Positions 8,051 to 17,027 are shown, counted from the stretch's first letter. The stretch is DNA of 64,000 bases from Salipiger sp. CCB-MM3 (GCF_001687105.1 NZ_CP014595.1:2431001-2495000), one strand, 5' to 3'. Translations and numbers: made by a program. Notes: generated by a model from the letters alone, not told the origin.

Positions 8051-8953
8051 TTAGGGACGGGCGGCGGCGCCGATCCGGGCCATTTCCTCGGCCAGAGCCT
8101 GACGCACGCGGGCGATGCGCGGCACCTGCCGCAGCGCTTCGGGCACCACCAGCCAGACCGGCAGCGCGGGCAGGCGGAGGAACTCGGCGATCCGTTCGAC
8201 TCTTGGATCAGCATCCGCGATCACGCGTTGAAAGCCGCCCACGCCGCAGCCTGCACAGACCAGCGCCCAATTGACCAGCTGATCCTCGCAGCGCAGCGGA
8301 AAGGTCTCGCGGCTGGCAGTCCAGCCGTTCTCGGCCATCAGTCTTTGCATGATGTCAGACCGTCCGTAGCCCACGAAATCCATCGCCTTCAGCGCCTCCA
8401 GAGTCTCGGGACGCCCGGCGCGGTCGAGGTAGCTGCGCGCCGCGTAGAGCCCCAAGGGCAGATCCGCCACCTTCTGCGCCGAGAGATCGCCGCGCTCCGG
8501 TCGGAACATGCGCAGCGCGATGTCGGCCTCGCGGTGCAACAGGTTTTCGGGCAGGTCAGAGGCGACGAGGTCGATGCGGATGCCCGGCTCTTCTCTGCGC
8601 AGCCGTGCAAGAAGTTGCGGCAGATGCCAATGCGCCACCACTCGCGCGGCGGTGAGGCGCACGGTGCCTTCGAGCCGCGCGCTCGCCCCGGCGGCGGTCA
8701 GCGAGATGCGGGCTGCGGCATCCTCCATCTGCTGTGCGTGCGCCAGCAACTGGTGGCCCATCGGTGTGAGGGTTTGCCCCTCGGGGCGGCGGGTGAAGAG
8801 GGGCTGCTCCAGAGCCTCTTCCAACGCGCGCATGTGCCGACCCAACGTGGGCTGGCTGATGCCGCTGCTTCGCGCGGCCGCCGACAGCGAACCGGAGCTG
8901 GCGACGCGGACGAAGCTTTGCAGAAGGGACCAGTCGAGTTGCCGAACATCCAT
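8051..8953 (-). CDS. LysR-family transcriptional regulator
   Basis: This 300-residue regulator has an N-terminal winged helix-turn-helix (about 7-66, SGSLSAAARSSGISQPTLGRHMRALEE region) and a periplasmic-binding-like effector domain from about residue 90. It is divergently transcribed from the epimerase-like gene at 9042, the usual arrangement for a LysR regulator and its target. The 88-base gap contains inverted repeats. It is convergent with the ferric-reductase-like gene, 12 bases apart. The effector is unknown. Confidence 0.92.
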   Translation of the reverse strand: MDVRQLDWSLLQSFVRVASSGSLSAAARSSGISQPTLGRHMRALEEALEQPLFTRRPEGQTLTPMGHQLLAHAQQMEDAAARISLTAAGASARLEGTVRLTAARVVAHWHLPQLLARLRREEPGIRIDLVASDLPENLLHREADIALRMFRPERGDLSAQKVADLPLGLYAARSYLDRAGRPETLEALKAMDFVGYGRSDIMQRLMAENGWTASRETFPLRCEDQLVNWALVCAGCGVGGFQRVIADADPRVERIAEFLRLPALPVWLVVPEALRQVPRIARVRQALAEEMARIGAAARP

Positions 8954-8954
8954 T

Positions 8955-8988
8955 CATTCATGAATGGGCAGCTTGCAATTTTTCGCAA
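8955..8988. promoter_or_regulatory. Candidate LysR operator region
   Basis: CATTCATGAATG (8955-8966) is a perfect 12-base palindrome directly beside the LysR start codon. TTGC-N8-GCAA (8973-8988) is a second dyad 6 bases further on. Both lie in the divergent promoter region, where such regulators normally bind. Confidence 0.4.
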
Positions 8989-9041
8989 TCCCCATGCGAT
9001 AACTTCCGTGGGAGGATGGCCCCGCAAGCACAGGAGGCATC

Positions 9042-9899
9042 ATGTCACGTAGCGTTCTCATCCTTGGTGCGTCGGGCCATTCCGGCAGCGCTTTCGCCTG
9101 CGCCTTTGCCGAAGACGGTTGGGACGTGCGGCGCTACCGCCGTGGCGACGACCCGGCCCGCGCGGCGCAGGGCGCAGATCTGATCGTCAATGCCATGAAC
9201 CCGCCGGACTACCACGACTGGGCGCGGCAAATCCCCGCGATCACCGAGCTTACCATGACGGCGGCACGGGCCAGCGGCGCGCGGGTGCTCATTCCCGGAA
9301 ACGTCTACGTCTTTGGCCAAGAACCCGCGCCTTGGTCCGCCGAGACCCCGCACCACCCCTGCAGCCGCAAGGGGCGGATACGCTCCGAAATGGAAGCGGC
9401 GTGGCGGGCCTCCGGGCTTCCGGTGACCATTCTGCGGGCGGGGGATTTCATCGACGGCGCAAAGCCGGGGCTGATGATGGGGCGGGTGATGCTGAAACAT
9501 CTCGGGCAGGGAAAGATCACAGCCCTCGGGCCGCCCGACGTGCGGCGCGCCTACGCTTATCTTCCCGATGTCGCCCGCGCCGCGGTGGCGCTGTCACGCA
9601 AGGACGACCTGCCGCGTTTTGCCGACATCCCGTTTCCGGGGCACAGCTTCAGCCTGACCGAGATGGCCTCCGAGATCACCCGGCAGACTGGCCGGGACCT
9701 GCGCATCACCCGCTTTCCATGGTGGACGCTGCGCATGGCCTCCCCAGTCTGGGAGCTTGCGCGGGAGCTATATGAGATGCGCTATCTCTTCGCACATCCC
9801 CATTGGCTGGATGGCGCGGCGTTTGACGCGGCGGTGCCGGAGTTCGTCAAGACACCCTTCAGCGAGGTTGTCGCCTCCCATCTACCGGGCAGGTCCTGA
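9042..9899 (+). CDS. NAD(P)-dependent epimerase/dehydratase-family protein
   Basis: This 285-residue cytoplasmic protein has the Rossmann motif GASGHSG (9-15) of extended or atypical SDRs. A central Tyr-containing stretch is present (NVYVFGQE), but the classical YxxxK is not clear, so the reaction could be reduction, epimerisation or a regulatory NAD(P) sensor role. A ribosome site (CAGGAGG) precedes ATG 9042. It is divergent from a LysR gene that probably controls it. Similar genes are often labelled NAD-dependent epimerase; the substrate is unknown. Confidence 0.8.
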   Translation: MSRSVLILGASGHSGSAFACAFAEDGWDVRRYRRGDDPARAAQGADLIVNAMNPPDYHDWARQIPAITELTMTAARASGARVLIPGNVYVFGQEPAPWSAETPHHPCSRKGRIRSEMEAAWRASGLPVTILRAGDFIDGAKPGLMMGRVMLKHLGQGKITALGPPDVRRAYAYLPDVARAAVALSRKDDLPRFADIPFPGHSFSLTEMASEITRQTGRDLRITRFPWWTLRMASPVWELARELYEMRYLFAHPHWLDGAAFDAAVPEFVKTPFSEVVASHLPGRS

Positions 9900-9906
9900 G
9901 TAGGGC

Positions 9907-9932
9907 CGCGCCGCCGGGGGGATGGCGGCGCG
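9907..9932. terminator. Hairpin between convergent genes
   Basis: A perfect 9-base stem (CGCGCCGCC, 9907-9915, with GGCGGCGCG, 9924-9932) sits in the 43-base gap between two convergent genes. It has no U-tract. It probably ends transcription from both sides. Confidence 0.5.
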
Positions 9933-9942
9933 CAGGGCGGGG

Positions 9943-10905
9943 TCAGGCCTTGCCGCGCAGCATCTCTTCGACCAGCCGCTGCACCTGCAGCGCTTCGCGC
10001 GGGGTGGCGAGCCGGTGCGGCTTGCCCGCGACGCAGAGCAGCAGATCGTCAAGCTGCGCCCGCAGCGCCACGGCGCGCGGATCGGCTGGGGCAGGCGCGA
10101 CCGGGGTGAAGCCCGCGCCGGTGGAGACGGCTTCATCCGAGAAGTTCGAGACGCGATGGCTGGCCGCGCTGCCCTTCACGGTGAATTCCTGCCGGTCCTC
10201 CTGCGCGCCGCCGACGCTGGCGAGGATCGAGACGGGTAGCCCGGCGGCGTTTTCCAGACGCGCAAGCAGCGCGGTCTCGCAGAGCGCGGGATCGGCGGGG
10301 TAGGAGGGCCGCGCCCAGACCACCGACAGCGGGCCGAGGATGCGCTGGCTGAAGAACAGGAAATGCGACAGCACCTCGCGGGTCATGCCGCCCTCGTCGC
10401 GGAACCGCAGCCAGTCCGCCGCCGTCTGCCACGCGCGCGGCCAAGCGGCATAGGTGACCACCATGTCGACGCCCACCAGATCGCCGATCTTGCCCGCCTG
10501 CGCGGCGGCAGAGATATTGGCCAGAGCCTCGCCTGCGGCCTGCGTGAAGTTCACCGCGGCGGGCACCCCGCTGGCCTCGAGCTTGGCGACGAGAACCTCG
10601 CTGGTGGCCACATCGACACCCAGCGGCTTTTCAAGAAACACCGCCTGTCCCGCATCGGCGGCGGCCAGCGCGTAGGCCATGCGCGGCACCGGCGGGCATG
10701 CGAGATAGACCAGATCGGCGCCCGCCATGGCCTCTTCGGCGGTCGCTGCAACGGTGACATCGGGGGCCATCTGCCGCGCCGCGTTACTGGCCTCGGCGGA
10801 GGGATCCCACATGGCGCTGACGGTATAGCCCTCGTGCAGCTGCATATGCTCGAGCATGCGCCGCCCCATGATCCCGAGGCCGATGATCGCCGTTTTAACT
10901 GCCAT
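9943..10905 (-). CDS. Gfo/Idh/MocA-family oxidoreductase
   Basis: This 320-residue protein has an N-terminal Rossmann fold with GLGIMG (9-14) and the family signature EKPLG (E92-K93-P94), whose lysine belongs to the active site of sugar and inositol dehydrogenases. The C-terminal domain follows from about residue 125. The frame continues upstream, but ATG 10905 has an AAGGACAG ribosome site and begins exactly at the fold. The likely reaction is NAD(P)-dependent oxidation of a polyol, sugar or imine; the substrate is unknown. It is monocistronic and convergent with the epimerase-like gene. Confidence 0.85.
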   Translation of the reverse strand: MAVKTAIIGLGIMGRRMLEHMQLHEGYTVSAMWDPSAEASNAARQMAPDVTVAATAEEAMAGADLVYLACPPVPRMAYALAAADAGQAVFLEKPLGVDVATSEVLVAKLEASGVPAAVNFTQAAGEALANISAAAQAGKIGDLVGVDMVVTYAAWPRAWQTAADWLRFRDEGGMTREVLSHFLFFSQRILGPLSVVWARPSYPADPALCETALLARLENAAGLPVSILASVGGAQEDRQEFTVKGSAASHRVSNFSDEAVSTGAGFTPVAPAPADPRAVALRAQLDDLLLCVAGKPHRLATPREALQVQRLVEEMLRGKA

Positions 10906-11067
10906 GGTGCTGTCCTTCTTCTGCGCGTGGCTGCCGTGCCGGTCCACCTTGGGCGGCGGCGTCTCTACCTCGCACGGGGATGCGGGCATGGGTAGGGGAG
11001 ATCGGCGCATGACCAAGCGTCCGCCGCTCTGGCGACAGGACACAAGTCATGGCCTCGGAACGAGATT

Positions 11068-12642
11068 TCAGGGCTGCGGGTCGTCCTCCGCCGCGTCGTC
11101 TGCATGGGTGTATTTGCGCCCGAAGGCGGTCAGCGCGCCGCGCAGACCGCGGCCCGCACGGGAGGTTTCCTGGAGGACGCCGCTGGTCTTGCCCTCGATG
11201 CGCAGGCGGTTGCGCTGGGTGTCGAGCGCCGGGCCGAGCAGGCTTTCGATGCGGGCGCGCAGCCGGTCGACGTTCCAGTCGGGTTCAGTGAGCACCACGG
11301 GGATGGTGTTGGCGGTGACGCGGGCGTCGGCGATGTCGGATTGCACCGCCATAACCACCTCTGTCACGCGCTCCATCGCCTGATCGTCCAGATGCCCCTC
11401 GGGCACGGGCCAGACGCTGAGCAGTTCATCGACGCAGGAGATCGCCACGACCACCGGGGGCATGCGCCGCCGCGGATCGCCGGAGACAAGCGCGCGCAAC
11501 TCGGCGATGGTGGCGCGGTCGATCTCGCGCGCGGGGCGGTTGGCGCGCACGGTCCAGATGATCAGATCGGCGCGTGCCAGTTCCGCGGCGACCTTGCTGG
11601 CCAGCTTGGCGGACCCGTCGAGGCCGGGCATGTCGAGCAGCATGGTCTCGACCCCGTCGAATTCGGTGGGGTAGGTGCGGGCCTCGTCGGTGGTGGGGAT
11701 CACATCGACCTCGGCCAGATCGCTGCCCATGAGCGCGTTGATCAGGCTCGACTTGCCCGCGCTGATCTGACCGGCGACGGCGACGCGCAGCGGCATGTCG
11801 CTGGCGGCGAGGCGGGCGCGGTCAAGCTCGCTGGAGGCAAGCCCCAGATCGAGCAGTTCGGAATCCGAGAACTTGAGCCGCCCGGAGTAGAGTTCCACCG
11901 CCGCCGCCGCGACTTCTTCGAGCAGCAAAGCCTGCAGGATCGCGGTGCCCTCGCTGGTGACAAAGGACGAATGCCCCTCTGCGATGACCCCCTCGATCTC
12001 GCGCAGGATGGCGGTGGGCAGGGATTTGACCGCGCGGATCACCCGCCACGCGTTCCAGCCGTGTTTCTTCACCTTCAGCGCCACATCGCGCCGGTCCCAC
12101 AGCCAAAGCAGCGTGCCGACCGAGATGCTGTCGGAGAAGGGCACCTTGTCGCGGATGTCGGACCGCAACCGTACCGCCACCCGGTCGATCAGCAAAAGCG
12201 CCTCGGGGACGGTGAAATCGAGCACGCCGCGCTCGCCCTTGCCCGAGGCGGCGGCGACGCGCTCGACCACCTCCTGCGCGATCGGCTGCAGATCGGCCCA
12301 TGGCAGGGCGGCAGAGGTCTTTTCGGCGATAAAGCCCTGCGCGGCTTTGAAGGCGGTGATCTCGCGCTCGCTCCATGACGGGTCGATCCTTGCATGCAGT
12401 TGATCGGGGCGGGGCGTGTCCTCGGCGCCCTTGGAGCGCAGCCAGATGCGGATCAGTCGGATCGCGGCCACCAGCCCGCCCAGAGAGATCGAGGCGACGA
12501 TAAACTCGATCAGCCAGCCGTGCTCGATCATCCACGCAAAGCCCGCGATCATCGCGGCGACGAAGGGCAGGGCCAGCGCCGCGACGGCGAGGAACCGGTC
12601 CCAGCGCAGCAGGACAGGGCGCAGGCGCTCAGTCAGCTTCAT
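11068..12642 (-). CDS. Membrane-anchored GTPase with C-terminal G domain
   Basis: This 524-residue protein has two hydrophobic segments near the N-terminus (about 17-38 and 43-65). A long, mostly helical region (about 85-280) follows, then a G domain with G1 GQISAGKSS (291-299), G3 DMPG (337-340) and a weak G4 SCVD (402-405) instead of NKxD. It resembles dynamin-like or YcjX/Era-like P-loop GTPases fixed to the inner membrane. It overlaps the upstream GTPase gene by 14 bases, so the two are co-translated and probably work together. No member of this pair has an obvious assigned role; membrane remodelling or stress response is inference. Confidence 0.75.
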   Translation of the reverse strand: MKLTERLRPVLLRWDRFLAVAALALPFVAAMIAGFAWMIEHGWLIEFIVASISLGGLVAAIRLIRIWLRSKGAEDTPRPDQLHARIDPSWSEREITAFKAAQGFIAEKTSAALPWADLQPIAQEVVERVAAASGKGERGVLDFTVPEALLLIDRVAVRLRSDIRDKVPFSDSISVGTLLWLWDRRDVALKVKKHGWNAWRVIRAVKSLPTAILREIEGVIAEGHSSFVTSEGTAILQALLLEEVAAAAVELYSGRLKFSDSELLDLGLASSELDRARLAASDMPLRVAVAGQISAGKSSLINALMGSDLAEVDVIPTTDEARTYPTEFDGVETMLLDMPGLDGSAKLASKVAAELARADLIIWTVRANRPAREIDRATIAELRALVSGDPRRRMPPVVVAISCVDELLSVWPVPEGHLDDQAMERVTEVVMAVQSDIADARVTANTIPVVLTEPDWNVDRLRARIESLLGPALDTQRNRLRIEGKTSGVLQETSRAGRGLRGALTAFGRKYTHADDAAEDDPQP

Positions 12643-13702
12643 CCGAAGACCTCTTGAACGCGCGCTGGTAGACCTTGCGCAGTTCTTCCTCGCTCGGCGG
12701 GCTGTCCTGCGCGGTGCGGTAGAGAAAATAGGCCGCCGCCCGGCCTAGCGCGTAGGTGGTGGCAAAGCTGATCGCCCCGGCGGTGGCGGCACCGACGGTC
12801 TGGCCGTAGACCGGGATCAGTTTCGCGAGTTCGCGCAGTCCGAAATTGGCGGCATAGCGCGCGCCAACGCTCAGTCCCATGGTGCTGAGGAAGGCGGCAC
12901 CAATCTTGCGGTCCCATTTCACCCCATAGCGCAGGCCCAGCTCGTGCAGCATCTTCATCTGCGTGACCGGCACCGCCACCATGCCCACAACCGGCGCGAT
13001 GTCGCTGGTCAGCGCGACGCCCGCGTAGGAGAGCACGCAGCGCTTGTGCTTCTGGAACTCCAACTGCTCAGCATCGCTGGCGCGGGTCTTTTCCAGCAGC
13101 AGTCCGGCGGCGGGCAGCGCGTCGAGCAGATGATGCCGCAGCGCGTCGAGCCCGACGGTGTCGGTGGTCTCATTGGGGGCCAGCGACAAGCTCACACGTG
13201 GCAACTCGCGCCGGGCGGCGCGGGTCATCTGTGCGGCGATGGTGCGCTCGGCGCGCTCGCACGCCTCTGGGTCGGGGATAAGGTCCTTGCCGGTCAGCAC
13301 GAGGATGGCGCGCATGTCTTTGTCGTGCGCAGCGATGTCGCCCAGAGCATCGGCCACCACGCCCTGCACCGGATCATCGAGCCGGCACAGCACCAGCAGC
13401 ACGTGGCTGCGATTGCGGCAGGCCGCCAGATCGTCGGCGGGATCATAGCCCGCCTCGCCAAGACCGCGGGTGTCCAGAAACCGCACCAGAGGCTCTTCGG
13501 GCGGGAAGTCATAGCTGTGCGCAGAGCGCGTACAGGGCTGGAAGCCATTGCCGATCTCGGCGTCCGATTGCTCGGTCAGGGCGCGCACCAGCGAGGATTT
13601 CCCGGCGGCGGTCTTGCCCAGCAGCCAGACCACGGGAAGCACGCGGTCTTTGCTCTGGTCTTTGGTCTGGCCTGTCGAGCGCCTGAGTATCTTGTTCAGC
13701 AT
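12629..13702 (-). CDS. GTPase with DUF697-like membrane domain
   Basis: This 357-residue protein has an N-terminal G domain with G1 GKTAAGKSS (29-37), G3 DTRG (77-80) and G4 TGKD (137-140). It is followed by a C-terminal hydrophobic region (about 225-345, with PVVGMVAVPVTQMKMLHELG and AISFATTYALGRAAAYFLY) that matches the YcjF-type DUF697 pattern. ATG 13702 is the first start that precedes the G domain; the upstream extension is low-complexity. Its stop region overlaps the next GTPase by 14 bases. The two G domains sit at opposite ends of the two proteins, which suggests a heteromeric membrane complex. Confidence 0.75.
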   Translation of the reverse strand: MLNKILRRSTGQTKDQSKDRVLPVVWLLGKTAAGKSSLVRALTEQSDAEIGNGFQPCTRSAHSYDFPPEEPLVRFLDTRGLGEAGYDPADDLAACRNRSHVLLVLCRLDDPVQGVVADALGDIAAHDKDMRAILVLTGKDLIPDPEACERAERTIAAQMTRAARRELPRVSLSLAPNETTDTVGLDALRHHLLDALPAAGLLLEKTRASDAEQLEFQKHKRCVLSYAGVALTSDIAPVVGMVAVPVTQMKMLHELGLRYGVKWDRKIGAAFLSTMGLSVGARYAANFGLRELAKLIPVYGQTVGAATAGAISFATTYALGRAAAYFLYRTAQDSPPSEEELRKVYQRAFKRSSDEAD

Positions 13703-14027
13703 CTTCCGTCCGTTCCGCGGCTCACCCGTTCCGCCTGCAAAAGCAGGTTCCGCCAAAACGCCGCGCGGTTCAACATGACGCTGCGGTGGCGGCCCCTTCT
13801 CCAAGGCGCACTGGGCGTGCGGCTTATGCCTTTGGCGGGGCGGGGCCCTTTCTCCCTCCCTCCAAGATAGGTCGCGCGCGGCGCAGGCAAATTCCGCGTC
13901 GCTGCCCGGCAGACAGGGCGGGCAGCCCCGTAACCCTGCGGCAGCCACGCGCAGGACCCCCAAGAAACTCTTGAGACGATTGGATTCGCGGGTAATTCTA
14001 CTCATGGGAGAACGAGGGAGGAACTCT
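13703..14027. other. Divergent intergenic region
   Basis: These 325 bases separate the minus-strand GTPase pair from the plus-strand esterase. I see no gene, hairpin or recognisable operator apart from a GAGGGAGG ribosome site at the right edge. It must contain the two divergent promoters. Confidence 0.5.
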
Positions 14028-15431
14028 ATGAAACTCAGAGCCGCGACGCTGGCGCTGCTGGCCAGTGCGTCCTATTGCTACGCCGATCAGACCGCCGAGG
14101 AGTGCAGCGCCCTGCGCGACACGGTATTTCCGGGCGGGTATGTCACCTCGGCGCGGGTGCAAAGCCCGGAGGGGCTGCCGCAATACTGCGAGGTGCGCGC
14201 CACCGCGCTGCCCGCGATCTCGATCGAGGTGCGGCTGCCGCTCTCGGGCTGGAACGGCAAGTTCTATCAGGCCGGCTGCGGCGGGTTCTGCGGCATCCTG
14301 GGCCGCGCCGATGGCGGCGAGTCCTGGGTCAACGCCATGCGTCCGGGGCTCGAGCGCGGCTATGCCACCGCCACCTCCGACAGCGGCCATTTCGCGCTGT
14401 CGGTCACCGAGGCGACATGGGCGCAGGACAACCCGAATGCCGAACGCGACTGGGGCTGGCGCTCGATCGGCGAGACCAACCGCGTGGCGCAGGTGATGAT
14501 CGATGCCTTCTATGGCGCCCCTTCGACGCAGGCCATCTTCCAAGGGTGTTCCACCGGCGGTCGCATGGCGCATGTGGCGGCGCAGCGCTATCCCGAGATG
14601 TTCGACGGCATCATCTCGGGCGCTCCGGCGATGGATTACACTGGGCTGGTGGGCACGGCGATGTCATGGGTGCTGCAAGCCAATACCGCGGCGGGCGGCA
14701 GCCAGATCCTCGGGCCCGACGAGGCCGCGAAGATCGGCGAGGCGGTGCTGCAGCAATGCGACGAGACCGATGGTGCCGAGGATGGGCTGATCGCCGATCC
14801 GCGGGCCTGCGAGGTGGATTATTCCGGCCTTGGCCTTACCGAGCCGCAGCTTGAGACGCTGGCGAAATGGCGGCAGGGGCCGCGCGATGCGGCGGGTGAG
14901 CAGCTTTATCCCGGCGGCATTCCCGAAGGCTCCGAGCCGTTCTGGTGGCTCTGGCTCACCGGCAACGCAGAGGGGGCGGGCAAGCTGGTCTCTGGCTTTG
15001 CGGGCGGTTTCACCCGGCATATGGCCTTTGCCGACGATCCTGGCACGGAGTATTCGCCGCTCGAGTTCGATTTCGAGGCGGACCCGCTGCGCATGACCGA
15101 CGCCGCGGCCGTCTACAATGGCGACAGCCCCGATCTGTCGGCCTTCCGCGAGGCAGGCGGCAAGATGATTGTGTATCACGGCTGGGCCGACGCCATCGTG
15201 ACGCCTTACAAGACTGTCGAATGGTATGAGGCGGCTTCCAAAGCGGCGGGCGGCGAGGCGACGCTGGCCGAGAGCGTGAAGCTCTTCATGGTGCCGGGGC
15301 TCGACCATTGCGGCATTCTGCCGGGACCGGACGGGCTGAACTGGTCCTCGCTCGACCCGATGTCGCCGCTTGAGGCGTGGCTGAATGACGGCACTGCGCC
15401 CAATACGATCATGGCGCCGAAAGTCGAGTAA
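14028..15431 (+). CDS. Secreted tannase/feruloyl esterase-family hydrolase
   Basis: This 467-residue protein has a signal peptide (about 1-19, ending SYCYA). It has the tannase-family serine hydrolase motif GCSTGGR with nucleophile Ser175, an acid region at HGWADAIVTP and the catalytic histidine in GLDHCG. The family hydrolyses esters of phenolic acids (tannins, feruloyl sugars) or MHET-like aromatic esters. Cys174 preceding the serine, paired with a Cys beside the catalytic His, is the typical disulfide of this family. A clear GAGGGAGG ribosome site supports the start at 14028. The last codons take part in a long inverted repeat. Confidence 0.85.
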   Translation: MKLRAATLALLASASYCYADQTAEECSALRDTVFPGGYVTSARVQSPEGLPQYCEVRATALPAISIEVRLPLSGWNGKFYQAGCGGFCGILGRADGGESWVNAMRPGLERGYATATSDSGHFALSVTEATWAQDNPNAERDWGWRSIGETNRVAQVMIDAFYGAPSTQAIFQGCSTGGRMAHVAAQRYPEMFDGIISGAPAMDYTGLVGTAMSWVLQANTAAGGSQILGPDEAAKIGEAVLQQCDETDGAEDGLIADPRACEVDYSGLGLTEPQLETLAKWRQGPRDAAGEQLYPGGIPEGSEPFWWLWLTGNAEGAGKLVSGFAGGFTRHMAFADDPGTEYSPLEFDFEADPLRMTDAAAVYNGDSPDLSAFREAGGKMIVYHGWADAIVTPYKTVEWYEAASKAAGGEATLAESVKLFMVPGLDHCGILPGPDGLNWSSLDPMSPLEAWLNDGTAPNTIMAPKVE

Positions 15432-15514
15432 GCCCTTGTGCCGCTCGCCGTGGCCCTTTGGTCTTGGCGGGCGGGTTGTTTTCCCGGTACTGGCGCCATG
15501 ATCGTATCGGGCGC
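15396..15514. repeat. Long inverted repeat spanning the esterase stop codon
   Basis: The left arm 15396-15418 lies inside the esterase gene and the right arm 15492-15514 lies in the gap before arsR. They are reverse complements at 22 of 23 positions, with a 73-base loop containing the stop codon. On RNA this would form a long stem at the 3' end of the esterase message. It could shield it from exonucleases or limit read-through into convergent arsR. Confidence 0.7.
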
Positions 15515-15523
15515 CGGGTGGGG

Positions 15524-15859
15524 TCAGTCTGCGCAGCCTTGCGCCGGTGCGACGGGCAGGGCGCAGGCCTTGGTGTCGCCGCCACAGCAGTCTTCGAGCA
15601 GGAACTGCACCAGCGCATCCACCGCACCAAAGTTCGGCGCGTAGAGGATTTCCTTCTGCCGCCGCGTGGCGGTGACCAGCCCCGCCCGTTTCAGGATCGA
15701 GAGATGCCCTGAGAGGGTCGAGGGCTTGGCCTCCAGCCGCCGCGCGATCTCCAGCGCGGGCACGCCCTCTGGCCCTTCGCGAACCAGCAGCCGGAACACC
15801 GCGAGGCGGGTTTCATGGGCAAGTGCGGCAAATGCGTCGATGGCGGAGTCTTGTTTCAT
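15524..15859 (-). CDS. arsR: ArsR-family arsenic-responsive repressor
   Basis: This 111-residue winged-helix repressor has the recognition segment KPSTLSGHLSILKRAGLV at about 45-62. The classic ELCVC sensor in the DNA-binding helix is absent. Instead, cysteines cluster at the C-terminus (C91, C92, C99, C109), like the Acidithiobacillus ferrooxidans ArsR type, whose C-terminal cysteines bind As(III). It is divergent from acr3, and two dyads in the 118-base gap are good operator candidates. As(III) should release it and switch on efflux and detoxification genes. Confidence 0.9.
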   Translation of the reverse strand: MKQDSAIDAFAALAHETRLAVFRLLVREGPEGVPALEIARRLEAKPSTLSGHLSILKRAGLVTATRRQKEILYAPNFGAVDALVQFLLEDCCGGDTKACALPVAPAQGCAD

Positions 15860-15861
15860 AT

Positions 15862-15885
15862 TTCGTCAATGCCCGAAATGACGAA
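15862..15885. promoter_or_regulatory. Candidate ArsR operator 1
   Basis: TTCGTCA (15862-15868) and its perfect complement TGACGAA (15879-15885) flank 10 bases, and an overlapping ATTTCG/CGAAAT dyad lies inside. The site begins 3 bases upstream of the arsR start codon, so a bound repressor would block arsR itself. The core CCCGAAATGACGA (15872-15884) recurs in site 2. Confidence 0.55.
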
Positions 15886-15921
15886 GCTTGACAAGCGGCA
15901 GACGGCTCCGTACCCCAAGAG

Positions 15922-15945
15922 TCAATTCGGATTTTCCCGAAATGA
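15922..15945. promoter_or_regulatory. Candidate ArsR operator 2
   Basis: TCAATTCGG (15922-15930) pairs with CCGAAATGA (15937-15945) at 8 of 9 positions across 6 bases. The 13-base word CCCGAAATGACGA found in site 1 is repeated at 15936-15948, 64 bases away. The site ends 33 bases before the acr3 start, positioned to control the efflux operon. Confidence 0.5.
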
Positions 15946-15977
15946 CGATTGGCACCTTGGCTGGAGACCAACGAGAC

Positions 15978-17027
15978 ATGACCGACACCGCAGCCCCCGC
16001 CCATGAACCGATGGGCCGTTTCGAACGCCTGCTGACCCTTTGGGTGGCGCTGGCTATGGTGGCGGGCATCGTCATCGGGCTGCTCGCGCCGGGCCTGGTG
16101 CAGGCCATCGCCGCCGCCGAGGTCGCCTCGATCAACCTCGTCGTCGCGGTGCTGATCTGGGCGATGGTCTATCCGATGATGGTGGGCGTGGACTTCGGCG
16201 CCGTCGCGGGGGTGGCGCGCCAGCCGAAGGGGCTGCTGGTGACGCTGGTGGTGAACTGGCTGATCAAGCCTTTCACCATGGCGCTGCTGGCGGTGCTGTT
16301 CTTCGAGCATGTCTTCGCGCCGTGGATCGCCCCCGAGGACGCCGCGCAATATATCGCCGGGCTTATCCTGCTGGGGGCGGCCCCTTGCACGGCAATGGTC
16401 TTTGTCTGGTCGCAGCTGACGCGCGGCGATGCCACCTACACGCTGGTGCAGGTCTCGGTGAACGATCTGATCATGGTGGTGGCCTTTGCGCCCATCGTCG
16501 CCTTCCTGCTCGGTGTGACCGAGATCGCCGTGCCGTGGAGCACGCTGGTGCTGGCCACGGTGCTCTATGTGGTGCTGCCCTTGCTGGCCGGGCTCGCGAC
16601 GCGGAAACTGCTGGGCTCGCAGGAGGCGATCGACGCGTTCAGCGCGAAGATCAAACCGCTGTCGATGATCGGCCTGATCGCCACGGTCGCGATCCTCTTT
16701 GGCCTGCAGGGCGAGGTGATCCTCGCCAAGCCGCTGGTGATCGCGCTCATCGCCGTACCGATCCTGATCCAGAGCTACGGCATCTTCGCACTGGCCTATG
16801 GCGCGGCCTATGCGTTGAAGGTGCCGCACCGCATCGCCGCGCCCTGCGCGATGATCGGCACCTCGAACTTCTTCGAACTCGCGGTGGCCGTGGCGATCAG
16901 CCTCTTCGGCCTCAACTCCGGCGCGGCGCTTGCCACCGTGGTCGGCGTGCTGGTCGAAGTGCCGGTGATGCTTTCGCTGGTGGCATTCGCCAACCGCACC
17001 CGCGCGCGTTTCCCGAGCGCGCAATGA
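15978..17027 (+). CDS. acr3: Acr3-family arsenite efflux permease
   Basis: This 349-residue protein has about ten membrane helices and the Acr3/BASS-fold signature, with the conserved cysteine in [13 protein letters not shown], and expels As(III) using the proton gradient. ATG 15978 is preferred: it follows AACGAGAC and starts a normal short cytoplasmic tail, whereas the upstream extension overlaps operator 2. The stop codon overlaps the arsH start (ATGA), so the two are translationally coupled. No arsenate reductase gene (arsC) lies in the cluster. Confidence 0.92.
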   Translation: MTDTAAPAHEPMGRFERLLTLWVALAMVAGIVIGLLAPGLVQAIAAAEVASINLVVAVLIWAMVYPMMVGVDFGAVAGVARQPKGLLVTLVVNWLIKPFTMALLAVLFFEHVFAPWIAPEDAAQYIAGLILLGAAPCTAMVFVWSQLTRGDATYTLVQVSVNDLIMVVAFAPIVAFLLGVTEIAVPWSTLVLATVLYVVLPLLAGLATRKLLGSQEAIDAFSAKIKPLSMIGLIATVAILFGLQGEVILAKPLVIALIAVPILIQSYGIFALAYGAAYALKVPHRIAAPCAMIGTSNFFELAVAVAISLFGLNSGAALATVVGVLVEVPVMLSLVAFANRTRARFPSAQ

